From contig JABXIQ010000026.1 of the NCBI GenBank assembly GCA_013373015.1, positions 1-64,000 on the forward strand: 64,000 nt of DNA, written 5' to 3'. Shown piece after piece: positions 52,737 through 62,029 of this stretch. How positions within the stretch are numbered: the stretch's first letter is position 1; each line of letters begins with the position of its first letter. Source of the DNA: Kangiellaceae bacterium (GTDB lineage Bacteria > Pseudomonadota > Gammaproteobacteria > Enterobacterales > Kangiellaceae). The notes under the pieces were generated by a model. That model did no database searches and was not told the origin of the DNA. It worked only from the letters and a program-made list of their open reading frames with translations. Position numbers and translations under genes: made by a program.

Positions 52737-54230
52737 TTAATTCCAGTAAGGGTTTTGCTCAAATGCTTGCTGGCGCATTGTCACTAAAGCTTGAAGAATA
52801 TCTTGCTCGATCTGTTCAAGACGTTGATCGACTTTTTGTTCTGACTTCAACGCTTGACGAATAAAGTCCAGTTGCTTAAAGAGTTCAATATTAGCCACCA
52901 AATCTACCCAATTTTGACGATAAGCTCTTCGTTTTCGACTGTCGAACAAACTGCCAAAAAATAAGCCAATATCTAATGTTCGATACATCTTAGGCAAATA
53001 ATTCAAATAATCCTTTTCGTCCAACGCTTCTTTTTCGCTCAAATGACGTTTTAGATCCAGCAGTTGATGCTGTAATTGTCGAATGGCAAATGGGAAAATT
53101 TCTTTTTGTAATCTATGTTGTTCTGACTCAACGACACTTCGCCATTCTTTTAAGTAAAGCCAACGCGAAAAATGCAGTAATTTAAGATTATAAGAAGGTG
53201 TGTGCAAATATTCGACAAACCGTTCACCCTCTGTACGGAAAGCATTTCTCAATCCTTGCTCAAAATCTTTTAACTCAGGATAGTCGAAACCATACATTTT
53301 ACCGTTATTTAACCAATTGATTTCTAAGGAAACTTTAAGCAGTTTGGCAAAATTTTTGGTGATTTCGCGCCAGTCTTTACGCAGCTCTGTTAAAGCATTG
53401 CGGGGGATTAGTGGCGCAAATACCGCATACATATGCTGCATAAACATCAAGGCTCGATTGAGCTGTAACACGCTATCAACTGTCACCTCACGCTTAATCT
53501 GTTTAATATAATGTTGCCAATGCTCAAGCCCGGTATGGGCAATCGTTTCAAATGAACCTTCGGCTGGCGATTTAGCCGTTAATTGCACTACATCCAATCT
53601 TTTGAGGTATGGGGTAGGATTAGTACACATGCGATAACCGCGTTCAGCTTTACTTTCACTATCAAGCACCAAACCAAATTTATCAATCAAGGCTCTACAA
53701 ACATCAAAAATAACACTGGGATGACCGAGCTTAAACTCGAGTTCAATCTCGGAAATTAATTGGTTGTGTTCTTTATGACTGATACTTCCTTGATCCAAGG
53801 CGATTTCAACTTGACTCCCTTGCACTTCAACAACACACAGATCGCGGTGAAAATCGGTTCTAAATAAAGGGCGAACCGCACCATCTTCCTCTTGCGCCTC
53901 TTCAAGCAGGATCATCAAATAGGGATCAGTGACCGCCAATAAGTCTAAACTGGCATTAGGAAGCTTAATTTCAGACTCATTGTGTTGAAACAAGCCTCCC
54001 ACGACTCGACCTGCGGATTTAACCGATTGAATATAGTCATCACCATCACGACGTACTCGCAAACCAATTTCAAGCTCACGCAGCTTATGATTTTCTGTAT
54101 CATAATAAGTGTTCACCAATAGCGAATTACGCCATCCAGATTGCGGCGCATACTTTTCGCTAAGCCATTGTTTTATTTCATTAATTTGCTCTGGCTGGGC
54201 GGCGAGTTTTATTTCTATTTCTACTGACAT
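52737..54230 (-). CDS. CYTH-CHAD inorganic triphosphatase
   Basis: This 497-residue protein starts with the CYTH signature MSVEIEIKLAAQPEQI. The tunnel fold's charged strands follow (NTYYDTENHKLRELEIGLRV, EIELEFKLGHPSVIF). The CHAD domain starts near 225 with conserved His and Arg pairs (LNRALMFMQHMYAVFAPL, ELRKDWREITKNFAKLL). This is the YgiF layout, a tripolyphosphatase; CHAD domains bind polyphosphate. Divergent from it is a DUF47-PiT phosphate-uptake operon, which suggests a shared phosphate theme. Confidence 0.9.
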   Translation of the reverse strand: MSVEIEIKLAAQPEQINEIKQWLSEKYAPQSGWRNSLLVNTYYDTENHKLRELEIGLRVRRDGDDYIQSVKSAGRVVGGLFQHNESEIKLPNASLDLLAVTDPYLMILLEEAQEEDGAVRPLFRTDFHRDLCVVEVQGSQVEIALDQGSISHKEHNQLISEIELEFKLGHPSVIFDVCRALIDKFGLVLDSESKAERGYRMCTNPTPYLKRLDVVQLTAKSPAEGSFETIAHTGLEHWQHYIKQIKREVTVDSVLQLNRALMFMQHMYAVFAPLIPRNALTELRKDWREITKNFAKLLKVSLEINWLNNGKMYGFDYPELKDFEQGLRNAFRTEGERFVEYLHTPSYNLKLLHFSRWLYLKEWRSVVESEQHRLQKEIFPFAIRQLQHQLLDLKRHLSEKEALDEKDYLNYLPKMYRTLDIGLFFGSLFDSRKRRAYRQNWVDLVANIELFKQLDFIRQALKSEQKVDQRLEQIEQDILQALVTMRQQAFEQNPYWN

Positions 54231-54347
54231 AAATGTCTAATGCCCCTCTCCCCATTCGTGATCTAAGTGTACAGCGCAACAAGCCAATTGCCAATCCTTA
54301 TCCCACGCCACACATTTTCTGTAAATTAATGTATAGTGTTACGCCAA

Positions 54348-54365
54348 CTGTAACAAATCTTTAAT
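54348..54365 (+). promoter_or_regulatory. weak Pho-box-like site
   Basis: CTGTAAC-AAAT-CTTTAAT matches the two 7-bp direct repeats of the Pho box (CTGTCAT-N4-CTGTCAT) at 10 of 14 positions. It lies 79 bp upstream of the DUF47/PiT operon. The match is imperfect and may be chance. Confidence 0.3.
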
Positions 54366-54443
54366 ATTTCAGTGATAGAATGGCCGCCAATTTTTTGGTA
54401 AGCCCATTTCGCGCTAGTTTAGTGAATAATAAGTGGAGTAATT

Positions 54444-55118
54444 ATGGCAAACTCGATTCTTGACGTTTTCGCATCGTCGCCTATTCGTCCTATGCAGGAC
54501 CATATGGCGAAAGTGCATGAATGTGCGTCGCAACTCATTGATTTCTTTAAAGCAACCGTCAAAGGTGATTGGCAAACGGCTGAAGATGTTAAAAATAACA
54601 TCCGCAAGCTAGAGAACGAAGCTGATGAACTCAAACATAGCTTACGTATGCATTTACCAAAGGGCTTGTTCCTACCTGTAGCGCGCACAGACCTATTGGC
54701 CTTATTAAGCAAACAAGACAAGATTGCAAACATTGCGCGCGACATATCAGGTTTAGTCTATGGCCGCAAAATGCAATTCCCAACTAATGTAACGGATCAG
54801 CTAGAAGCATTGGTTAAGCGTTCAATTGACGCTTCAAAGCAGGCTTTCAAGGCGATCAGCGAGCTTGATGAGCTACTAGCTACTGGCTTCCGTGGTCGTG
54901 AAGCAACTTTGGTTGAGGAAATGATCGATAAACTCGACAGAATTGAAAACGACACCGACGAATTACAGCGTAACTTATTGTTAGCTATTTTCGAGCAAGA
55001 AAATGACTTACCACCAGTTCACGTTATGTTTATGTACAAAGTGATCCAGCAGCTGGGTGACTTGGCGGACAGCGCTCAAAGTGTTGGCTCGCGTCTAGAA
55101 ATGACCATCGCACGCTAA
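54444..55118 (+). CDS. DUF47/PhoU-like phosphate transport regulator
   Basis: This 224-residue all-helical protein of the TIGR00153/DUF47 family is related to PhoU. Characteristic are SPIRPMQDHMAKVHECASQL, the acidic metal-binding segments IRKLENEADELKHSLRMHL and EMIDKLDRIENDTDELQRNL, and LGDLADSAQSVGSRLEMTI. Such genes sit directly upstream of Pit transporters and are thought to modulate uptake. Start ATG 54444 has GGAG upstream; the pit gene follows 10 bp downstream. Confidence 0.92.
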   Translation: MANSILDVFASSPIRPMQDHMAKVHECASQLIDFFKATVKGDWQTAEDVKNNIRKLENEADELKHSLRMHLPKGLFLPVARTDLLALLSKQDKIANIARDISGLVYGRKMQFPTNVTDQLEALVKRSIDASKQAFKAISELDELLATGFRGREATLVEEMIDKLDRIENDTDELQRNLLLAIFEQENDLPPVHVMFMYKVIQQLGDLADSAQSVGSRLEMTIAR

Positions 55119-55128
55119 GGGGGACGGC

Positions 55129-56406
55129 ATGGATTTTATACTACAAAACGCCGACACCATGATTTGGATCGCTGTGGCTTTCGGTTTCTTAATGGCCTTT
55201 GGTATTGGCGCAAATGACGTTGCTAATGCCATGGGAACTTCAGTTGGTGCAAAAGCGCTAACCTTAAAACAAGCAATTATCGTAGCGGCAATTTTCGAAT
55301 TTGCAGGCGCTTACTTAGCGGGTGGCGAAGTCACAAAAACCATCCGTAAAGGTATTATTGACGCCAATTACTTTACCGACGTACCTGAATTCTTAGTATT
55401 CGGTATGATGGCAGCGCTATTGGCAGCAGGTGTATGGCTACTAATCGCTTCTAAGTTTGGTTGGCCTGTGTCAACCACCCACTCCATTGTAGGCGCTATT
55501 GTTGGTTTCGCAGCTGTTGGTGTGAGTGTTGATGCAGTTAGCTGGGGCAAAGTAGGTTCGATCGTAGGTTCATGGGTCATCACACCAATGCTAGCTGGCG
55601 TGATTGCATTCTTAATTGTCATGAGCGTACAAAAGCTGATCCTCGACACCAAGACCCCATTCCAGAACGCTAAGCGTTATGTACCTTTCTATATGTTCCT
55701 AGCAGGCTTTGTGATTGCGTTGGTAACCATCATGAAAGGTTTGAAGCACGTTTTCAAAGATAAAGATATTTCCTTGTCTATGGGCGAAACCTACCTCATC
55801 GCAGCGGCTGTTGGTGCTGTAATTGCTATTGTTGGCGCTATTGTTATCAGTCGCATCAAAGTCGATAAAAAAGAAGATAAAGCTTATCACTTTGCTTCAG
55901 TTGAAAAAGTTTTCGCAGTACTTATGATTGTAACCGCTTGTGGTATGGCTTTCGCGCACGGCTCAAACGACGTTGCAAACGCTATTGGCCCATTGGCTGC
56001 CATCGTTAGCGTTATCAATAATAATGGTGAAATTGCAGCTAAAGCCGCAGTAGACCCTCGAATTTTGTTGGTTGGTGCTATTGGTATCGTTATCGGTCTT
56101 ATCGTATTAGGTAGTCGAGTGATGAAAACTATTGGTACTAAAATCACTCACTTAACGCCAAGCCGTGGCTTTGCAGCAGAATTAGCAGCAGCCTCAACGG
56201 TAATCATCGCTTCAGGCGCAGGCTTGCCAATTTCGACCACTCAAACCTTGGTTGGTGCGGTATTAGGTGTTGGTATGGCACGCGGTATTGCCGCCTTGAA
56301 CTTAGGTGTTGTACGTAACATCTTCGTATCATGGGTTGTAACCTTACCAGCTGGCGCATTATTATCGATTATCTTCTTCTACATCTTCAAAGCTATTTTC
56401 TCTTAA
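55129..56406 (+). CDS. PiT-family inorganic phosphate transporter
   Basis: This 425-residue protein has about eleven membrane helices. The duplicated PiT signature is clear: GIGANDVANAMGTSVGAKAL near residue 25 and HGSNDVANAIGPLAAIVSVI near 280. VSTTHSIVGAIVGFA and ISTTQTLVGAVLGVG are the paired second motifs. It imports phosphate or metal-phosphate driven by H+ or Na+. It is the second gene of the DUF47-pit operon and is followed by a strong terminator. Confidence 0.95.
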   Translation: MDFILQNADTMIWIAVAFGFLMAFGIGANDVANAMGTSVGAKALTLKQAIIVAAIFEFAGAYLAGGEVTKTIRKGIIDANYFTDVPEFLVFGMMAALLAAGVWLLIASKFGWPVSTTHSIVGAIVGFAAVGVSVDAVSWGKVGSIVGSWVITPMLAGVIAFLIVMSVQKLILDTKTPFQNAKRYVPFYMFLAGFVIALVTIMKGLKHVFKDKDISLSMGETYLIAAAVGAVIAIVGAIVISRIKVDKKEDKAYHFASVEKVFAVLMIVTACGMAFAHGSNDVANAIGPLAAIVSVINNNGEIAAKAAVDPRILLVGAIGIVIGLIVLGSRVMKTIGTKITHLTPSRGFAAELAAASTVIIASGAGLPISTTQTLVGAVLGVGMARGIAALNLGVVRNIFVSWVVTLPAGALLSIIFFYIFKAIFS

Positions 56407-56450
56407 TAGCTGACTGTTAATAACGAAGAAAACGATAATATATCAAACTC

Positions 56451-56479
56451 AAAAGCCCCTCTTAATAAGGGGCTTTTTT
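56451..56479 (+). terminator. intrinsic terminator after the phosphate transporter gene
   Basis: AAAAGCCCCT (56451-56460) pairs with AGGGGCTTTT (56468-56477), followed by more T residues; the loop is CTTAATA. Confidence 0.9.
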
Positions 56480-56664
56480 GTATCTAATACAGTCAATCAT
56501 CGAAAAGTTAGCCCTTCACGCTGCCAGCCAGCTCACAAATTTCACAATAAGCTGATCGATATCAATCATTGCTGGTCAGTCTTGCCGTTAGAACCTTTCC
56601 CCTGCGCCATAGCTACTATATACTTGCTTTTTTTTAACTATAGGACATTTGCTCAGGATTGCTT

Positions 56665-57240
56665 ATGTTACGTATCACTTTATGTTTAATCGTGCTGTTA
56701 TCCGCGGACTTTGCCGTTGCAGCCGCAGCCCAAGCTCAGTCGTATTACATTTCTGAGGAAATCGGGGTAACACTGCGCAGTGGGCCAACAAGCCGCTACC
56801 GAGTAACAGGCAAACTGCCTGCAGGAACACCGATAGAGGTGTTGTCCAGTGATGCTGAGAATAAAACCAGCCAAGTTCGCGCTCAAGACGGTAAAACAGG
56901 TTGGATCAGCAGCGAATTTATTTCGACGGATAAAACCATTCGCGCGCTATACCAAGAATTACAAACCGAAAACAACAACTTAAAGCAAAGAATTAATCGT
57001 TATGAGCAGCAAGTGTCTGATAATGATAATATTATCCAACTGAACAACCAGCTACAGCAGCAAGTCTCTGAGCTGCAAAATGAAGCTGATAATCTGCGCC
57101 AACAAAATAGCTTATTAACAGGTCGTTTCCGACAAGAAGTTTTTTACGCAGGGGCTTTGGTTTTGCTTGCAGGAATGCTATTAAGCTGGATAATCTCACG
57201 TTTCTCTAATAATCGCCGTCAACGTTCCGGTTGGCGTTAG
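56665..57240 (+). CDS. SH3-domain envelope protein (TIGR04211/YgiM type)
   Basis: This protein is 191 residues from ATG 56665; a TTG two codons earlier is possible. A signal peptide (LRITLCLIVLLSADFAVAA) is followed by a bacterial SH3 domain (GVTLRSGPTSRYRVTGKLPA, then DGKTGWISSEF) at about 30-90. A coiled coil covers about 95-160 (QTENNNLKQRINRYEQQV), and one C-terminal helix (AGALVLLAGMLLSWIISRF) anchors it. Such proteins are thought to work at the cell envelope; the E. coli homologue is YgiM, often near a CYTH-CHAD gene as here. Confidence 0.88.
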   Translation: MLRITLCLIVLLSADFAVAAAAQAQSYYISEEIGVTLRSGPTSRYRVTGKLPAGTPIEVLSSDAENKTSQVRAQDGKTGWISSEFISTDKTIRALYQELQTENNNLKQRINRYEQQVSDNDNIIQLNNQLQQQVSELQNEADNLRQQNSLLTGRFRQEVFYAGALVLLAGMLLSWIISRFSNNRRQRSGWR

Positions 57241-57280
57241 TATTTGGGCTAAACATAGCCTTATTTTGGGTAGATCACAT

Positions 57281-60200
57281 ATGTTGAAAGCAAGTCAAAT
57301 CTTATCCGACAAATATCAAGAGCTATCTCTTGAGCAGTGGCAAGAAATCATTACTAATAATTATGACATTGATGAGTCTGCTTATCTTGAACAGCTACTA
57401 GAATTAGCCACCCCAGATCAAGCGACCATTGACACTATCACCAGCCAAGCTAGCCAATTAGTCGAAGGTATTCGTAAAAGTAACAAAGCCAAAGAAGGCG
57501 TAGAAGCTTTTTTACAACAATATAGCCTGAGCACTAAAGAAGGTGTGGTATTGATGTGTTTAGCTGAGGCGCTGCTTCGAATTCCAGATTCCAATGTCGC
57601 TAACTCCTTGATCCGTGACAAACTAAGTACCGCTGAGTGGAAAAAACACACAGGGCAAAGTGAATCAATGCTGGTCAACGCATCGACTTGGGGCTTGATG
57701 TTAACGGGTAAAATTGTCGATGTGGATAAAGATGGCGATGGTAAACCTGATACCATGCTCGGTGGCTTGATTGCTAAGTTTGGTGAGCCAGTGATTCGTC
57801 AAGCCATGAACCAAGCAATGAAGTTGATGGGACGTCAATTCGTACTTGGCCGCACTATTAATGAAGCAATTAAACGCGGTTCAAAAAGCATTGATAAAGG
57901 CTATACCCACTCTTTCGACATGCTCGGTGAAGCGGCGTTTACTGCCGAAGACGCACAAAAATATTTTGATGCTTACAGCCGAGCAATTGATGAAATTGGC
58001 GCAGTGCAAGTCAAAGAAGGTCAATTAGCACCGAGTATTTCCATCAAATTATCTGCTCTTCATCCGCGCTATGAAGTAGCGCAACGAGATCGCGTGTTGA
58101 CAGAAATGGTCGCTAGTGTGACCAAATTAACTCAGCAAGCTCGTGATTTAGACGTTGCCATAACCGTTGATGCAGAAGAAGCTGATCGCCTAGAGTTGTC
58201 ATTAGAAATCTTTGAGGCCGTGTATAATTCTGAAGCATGCCAAGGTTGGAACGGTTTTGGTATGGTGGTGCAAGCCTACTCAAAGCGCGCGTTACCAGTT
58301 CTAGCATGGCTGAATGCTTTATCACAAAAACATGGCCGTCAAATTCCATTACGCTTAGTCAAAGGCGCTTATTGGGACTCTGAAATCAAATGGTCGCAGC
58401 AGGCTGGCCTTGGTAGCTACCCAGTTTATACGCGCAAAGCAGGAACTGACGTTTCTTATTTAGCGTGTGCGAAATATATTTTGGCTTGCGGCAACAGTTT
58501 TTATCCACAATTTGCAACTCACAACGCTCAAACCGTATTCAGCATTATGAATATGGCCGCTGAACGTCGTGACTTTGAATTCCAACGTCTGCATGGCATG
58601 GGCGAGATTCTGTACGATATGATCTTACAGCAATATCCTGGCCTACGTTGCCGTATTTATGCTCCAGTGGGTAACCATAAAGATCTGCTTCCTTATTTAG
58701 TCCGCCGTTTATTGGAAAATGGTGCCAATACTTCTTTCGTCCATCAACTGGTCGATAAAGATACGCCGGTAATGAGCTTAGTAGAACACCCAAGCGTTAT
58801 TTTGAAGCGTTACCAAACATTACATAATGATCGCATTCCTTTACCACCGCATATTTATGGCGCAGATCGTCTAAATTCGCAGGGTACTAACTTACATATC
58901 AACAGTCAGATTAAACCGTTTATGAGCACAGTAGAAAGTTTCCTCGACAAAAAATGGCATGCCAAGCCAATCGTTAATGGGCAAGAACTTACCAGTGAAG
59001 AAGTTACTGTAACTGGACCATTCGACAATAATTTTGCTATTGGCAGCGCCCATAAAGCCACCGCTGAGCAAGCCTTGGATGCGCTAACCGTTGCTAAACA
59101 AAACTTTATTGCTTGGGATATGACTCCTGTTGAACAACGTGCAAGCATGCTGGATAAAGTTGCAGACTTGTTTGAAGAGAATAAGCATGAACTTATCGCC
59201 TTATGCTGTCGTGATGGCGGCAAAACCATGCAAGACGGCATTGACGAGGTACGCGAAGCAGTCGATTTCTGTCGCTATTACGCTAATAAAGCACGCGAAG
59301 ACTTTGGTCATGAAATAAAATTGCCAGGCCCAACGGGTGAAAGCAATGATATGTACTTACAAGGTCGTGGTGTATTTGCTTGTATTAGTCCTTGGAACTT
59401 CCCATTAGCTATTTTTACAGGCCAAGTAGTGGCTGCATTGGTTGCTGGTAATACAGTATTAGCAAAACCAGCCGACCAAACAACTTTAGTGGCTTATCGC
59501 GCAGTTCAACTTATGCATCAAGCAGGTATTCCAACTAGTGTGTTGCACTTTGTACCTTGTCGCGGTTCAACATTTGGCAAAACCGTATTAGCGGATCCGC
59601 GTATTGCAGGGGTAGCTTTCACAGGCTCAACTTCAACAGCTCACACTATCAACCGTACTTTAGCCGCTCGCGATAGTGTAATCGCACCATTAATCGCTGA
59701 AACTGGCGGTCAAAATGCCATGATCGTTGATAGCTCGGCATTACCTGAGCAAGTGGTTGCTGATGTGATTCACTCTGCCTTCACCAGTGCAGGTCAACGC
59801 TGTTCAGCATTACGTGTACTTTATGTACAAGAAGACATCGCAGATCGAATTTTGGAAGTGTTATCAGGCGCTATGCAAGAATTGCGTCTAGGTGATCCAT
59901 CCGAATTAAAAACTGACGTAGGCCCTGTTATTGATGCTGCGTCACGTGCAGAATTGTTAGGTCATATACAAGAACTAAAAGATGCTGGCAAATTAATCGC
60001 TGAAGCTAAGTTGCCAGAAGGCTTAGAGCAAGGCAATTTTATTGCTCCAGTAGCTTTCCGCATTGATTCCATTAATGATTTAACTCAAGAATGGTTTGGC
60101 CCGATCCTGCATGTAGTGACCTTCAAATCCAAAGAATTGGATAAAGTTATCGCAGAAATCAATGGTTATGGCTATGGTCTAACTTTAGGTATTCATTCGC

Positions 60201-60445
60201 GTAACGAAAGTACAGCGACTTATATCGACAAACGTGTTCGCGTGGGCAATGTGTATATCAATCGTAATATGATTGGTGCAACCGTAGGTGTGCAACCGTT
60301 TGGTGGCCAAGGTTTATCTGGTACAGGCCCTAAAGCTGGTGGCCCATTCTACTTACACCGCTTTGCGACCGAGCATACACGAACCAATAACACAGCTGCG
60401 ATTGGTGGTAACGCCACATTACTATCGCTCGGCGATGATGAGTAA
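57281..60445 (+). CDS. putA: bifunctional proline dehydrogenase/L-glutamate gamma-semialdehyde dehydrogenase PutA
   Basis: This protein is 1054 residues from ATG 57281. The proline dehydrogenase barrel spans about 120-500 (SIKLSALHPRYEVAQRDRV, RLVKGAYWDSEIKWSQQAG, FATHNAQTV, RRLLENGANTSFVHQLVD). The aldehyde dehydrogenase covers about 560-1040, with FACISPWNFPLAIFTGQVVA, catalytic Glu in LIAETGGQNAMIVD and catalytic Cys in SAGQRCSALRVLYVQ. There is no N-terminal ribbon-helix-helix domain, so unlike E. coli PutA (1320) it should not repress its own gene. It oxidises proline to glutamate on the membrane, giving electrons to the quinone pool. A terminator follows at 60491. Confidence 0.95.
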   Translation: MLKASQILSDKYQELSLEQWQEIITNNYDIDESAYLEQLLELATPDQATIDTITSQASQLVEGIRKSNKAKEGVEAFLQQYSLSTKEGVVLMCLAEALLRIPDSNVANSLIRDKLSTAEWKKHTGQSESMLVNASTWGLMLTGKIVDVDKDGDGKPDTMLGGLIAKFGEPVIRQAMNQAMKLMGRQFVLGRTINEAIKRGSKSIDKGYTHSFDMLGEAAFTAEDAQKYFDAYSRAIDEIGAVQVKEGQLAPSISIKLSALHPRYEVAQRDRVLTEMVASVTKLTQQARDLDVAITVDAEEADRLELSLEIFEAVYNSEACQGWNGFGMVVQAYSKRALPVLAWLNALSQKHGRQIPLRLVKGAYWDSEIKWSQQAGLGSYPVYTRKAGTDVSYLACAKYILACGNSFYPQFATHNAQTVFSIMNMAAERRDFEFQRLHGMGEILYDMILQQYPGLRCRIYAPVGNHKDLLPYLVRRLLENGANTSFVHQLVDKDTPVMSLVEHPSVILKRYQTLHNDRIPLPPHIYGADRLNSQGTNLHINSQIKPFMSTVESFLDKKWHAKPIVNGQELTSEEVTVTGPFDNNFAIGSAHKATAEQALDALTVAKQNFIAWDMTPVEQRASMLDKVADLFEENKHELIALCCRDGGKTMQDGIDEVREAVDFCRYYANKAREDFGHEIKLPGPTGESNDMYLQGRGVFACISPWNFPLAIFTGQVVAALVAGNTVLAKPADQTTLVAYRAVQLMHQAGIPTSVLHFVPCRGSTFGKTVLADPRIAGVAFTGSTSTAHTINRTLAARDSVIAPLIAETGGQNAMIVDSSALPEQVVADVIHSAFTSAGQRCSALRVLYVQEDIADRILEVLSGAMQELRLGDPSELKTDVGPVIDAASRAELLGHIQELKDAGKLIAEAKLPEGLEQGNFIAPVAFRIDSINDLTQEWFGPILHVVTFKSKELDKVIAEINGYGYGLTLGIHSRNESTATYIDKRVRVGNVYINRNMIGATVGVQPFGGQGLSGTGPKAGGPFYLHRFATEHTRTNNTAAIGGNATLLSLGDDE

Positions 60446-60490
60446 TTTAATTACTATTTTTCAGTTTGTATTAGAAAAGTTCGAAATACC

Positions 60491-60525
60491 AGAAAAGGGC
60501 ATCATAAGTGCCCTTTTCTTTTTGT
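60491..60525 (+). terminator. intrinsic terminator after putA
   Basis: AGAAAAGGGCA (60491-60501) pairs over 11 bp with the segment 60509-60519 across a 7-nt loop, followed by a T tract. Confidence 0.9.
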
Positions 60526-60562
60526 GTATTTTCATCATCCAACAAATAGATTAAGCTAGGCC

Positions 60563-62005
60563 ATGGCAAAAATTTCCCCCGCATTTGTAGAGCATATTAG
60601 TCAGCAATTAACTGATCCAAGTCAGTTGCAGCAGCTGATCGACTATTGCCACAAACCTTTACGAAAAAGTATTCGCGTCAATACTCTGAAAACTAGTGTT
60701 GAGCAATTTTTTCAGGATTGGACAAACGCTGGCTTTGAACTAATACCCATACCTTGGTGCAAGGAAGGTTTTTGGATAGACGAATCCGTCAAACCATTAC
60801 CAGCAGGCTTGGGCAATTTCTTGCCGCATCTACAAGGCAGCTACTATATTCAAGAAGCAAGCTCCATGTTACCCGTAACAGCCTTATTTCATGCCTGCTC
60901 TTCTCCTGACATGGTATTAGATGTAGCAGCTGCTCCAGGCTCAAAAACCACACAAATCGCTGCCAACATGGATAATCAAGGATTGATCGTCGCCAACGAA
61001 TTATCTTCTTCACGCTTAAAAGGCTTATTTTCAAACATACAACGTTGCGGAGTACGCAACGTTTGTTTGACCCATGCCGACGGACGTATTTTTGGCGACA
61101 AAGCCGAAAGTACTTTCGATGCTATTTTGCTTGATGCGCCATGCGGTGGTGAAGGAACCGTCCGTAAAGATGAAGATGCTTTGCAAGACTGGAATATTGA
61201 TAGTGTCAATGCCATGGCACATCTGCAAAAAGAATTGATCCTCAGCGCTTTTAGAGCATTAAAGCCTGGCGGTACATTAGTTTATTCAACTTGCACTTTA
61301 TCTTTTGAAGAAAATCAGCAAGTTTGTAAATTTTTATTAGAGCACTTCTCCGAACAGGCATCAGTGGTATCTTTAGATTCACTATTTGAGGGAGCACAAA
61401 AAGCGGTAACAGCAGAAGGTTATCTACATGTTTATCCGCATATTTTTGATAGTGAAGGTTTCTTTGTAGCCTGCTTCAAAAAAACAGATCCCGTTTGCGA
61501 TAAAGCCGCCACTCCTGAATCTATTGATAGCCGCTTCCCTTTTACACCAATAGATAAAAAAAGCTATAGCGATTTGCGAAACTATTGCTCATCACTAGGC
61601 TGGAATATTGAATCAATTCAATCACAAATATGGCTACGCAAAAATGAACTATGGTACTTCCCCAAAGGCATTGAACGCCTGATTGGCAAAGTGAAAATGG
61701 ACCGCATGGGAGTAAAGATTGCCGAGAGCCATAAAAGTGGGTTTCGCTTACAGCATCAAGCTGTAATTGCTTTTGCCAAGCAATTTTCAATCGATAACAA
61801 ATGTTTTTCACTAACCGAGGAACAAGCGGTTGAGTACTATCAAGGCAAGGATATCTTTGCCGACAATCTGAGCAACCTGAACAAAGGTGAGATCATTATC
61901 AAACACAATGATATTGTACTTGGCCTTGGTAAGAACTTGGGCAACAAACTGAAAAACTCTTTGCCACGAGAGTTAGTCCGCGATAATCCTTTTAGCCAAC
62001 TGTAA
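60563..62005 (+). CDS. rsmF: 16S rRNA m5C1407 methyltransferase RsmF
   Basis: This 480-residue protein (E. coli RsmF/YebU 479) carries the RNA m5C methyltransferase signatures. These are SIRVNTLKTSVEQFF near the N-terminus, SAM motif LDVAAAPGSKTTQIAANM, catalytic LLDAPCGGEGTVRK and second Cys motif VYSTCTLSFEENQQV. The extra C-terminal PUA-like domain of RsmF is present after about 300 (LRNYCSSLGWNIESIQSQIW, RMGVKIAES). It methylates cytosine 1407 of 16S rRNA. Confidence 0.94.
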   Translation: MAKISPAFVEHISQQLTDPSQLQQLIDYCHKPLRKSIRVNTLKTSVEQFFQDWTNAGFELIPIPWCKEGFWIDESVKPLPAGLGNFLPHLQGSYYIQEASSMLPVTALFHACSSPDMVLDVAAAPGSKTTQIAANMDNQGLIVANELSSSRLKGLFSNIQRCGVRNVCLTHADGRIFGDKAESTFDAILLDAPCGGEGTVRKDEDALQDWNIDSVNAMAHLQKELILSAFRALKPGGTLVYSTCTLSFEENQQVCKFLLEHFSEQASVVSLDSLFEGAQKAVTAEGYLHVYPHIFDSEGFFVACFKKTDPVCDKAATPESIDSRFPFTPIDKKSYSDLRNYCSSLGWNIESIQSQIWLRKNELWYFPKGIERLIGKVKMDRMGVKIAESHKSGFRLQHQAVIAFAKQFSIDNKCFSLTEEQAVEYYQGKDIFADNLSNLNKGEIIIKHNDIVLGLGKNLGNKLKNSLPRELVRDNPFSQL

Positions 62006-62029
62006 GCTGATAATATAAAGCACAACATC

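Noticed and set aside
54319-54335. Second Pho-box-like site CTGTAAATTAATGTATA
   Set aside because: The second half does not match the repeat, leaving only one half-site.
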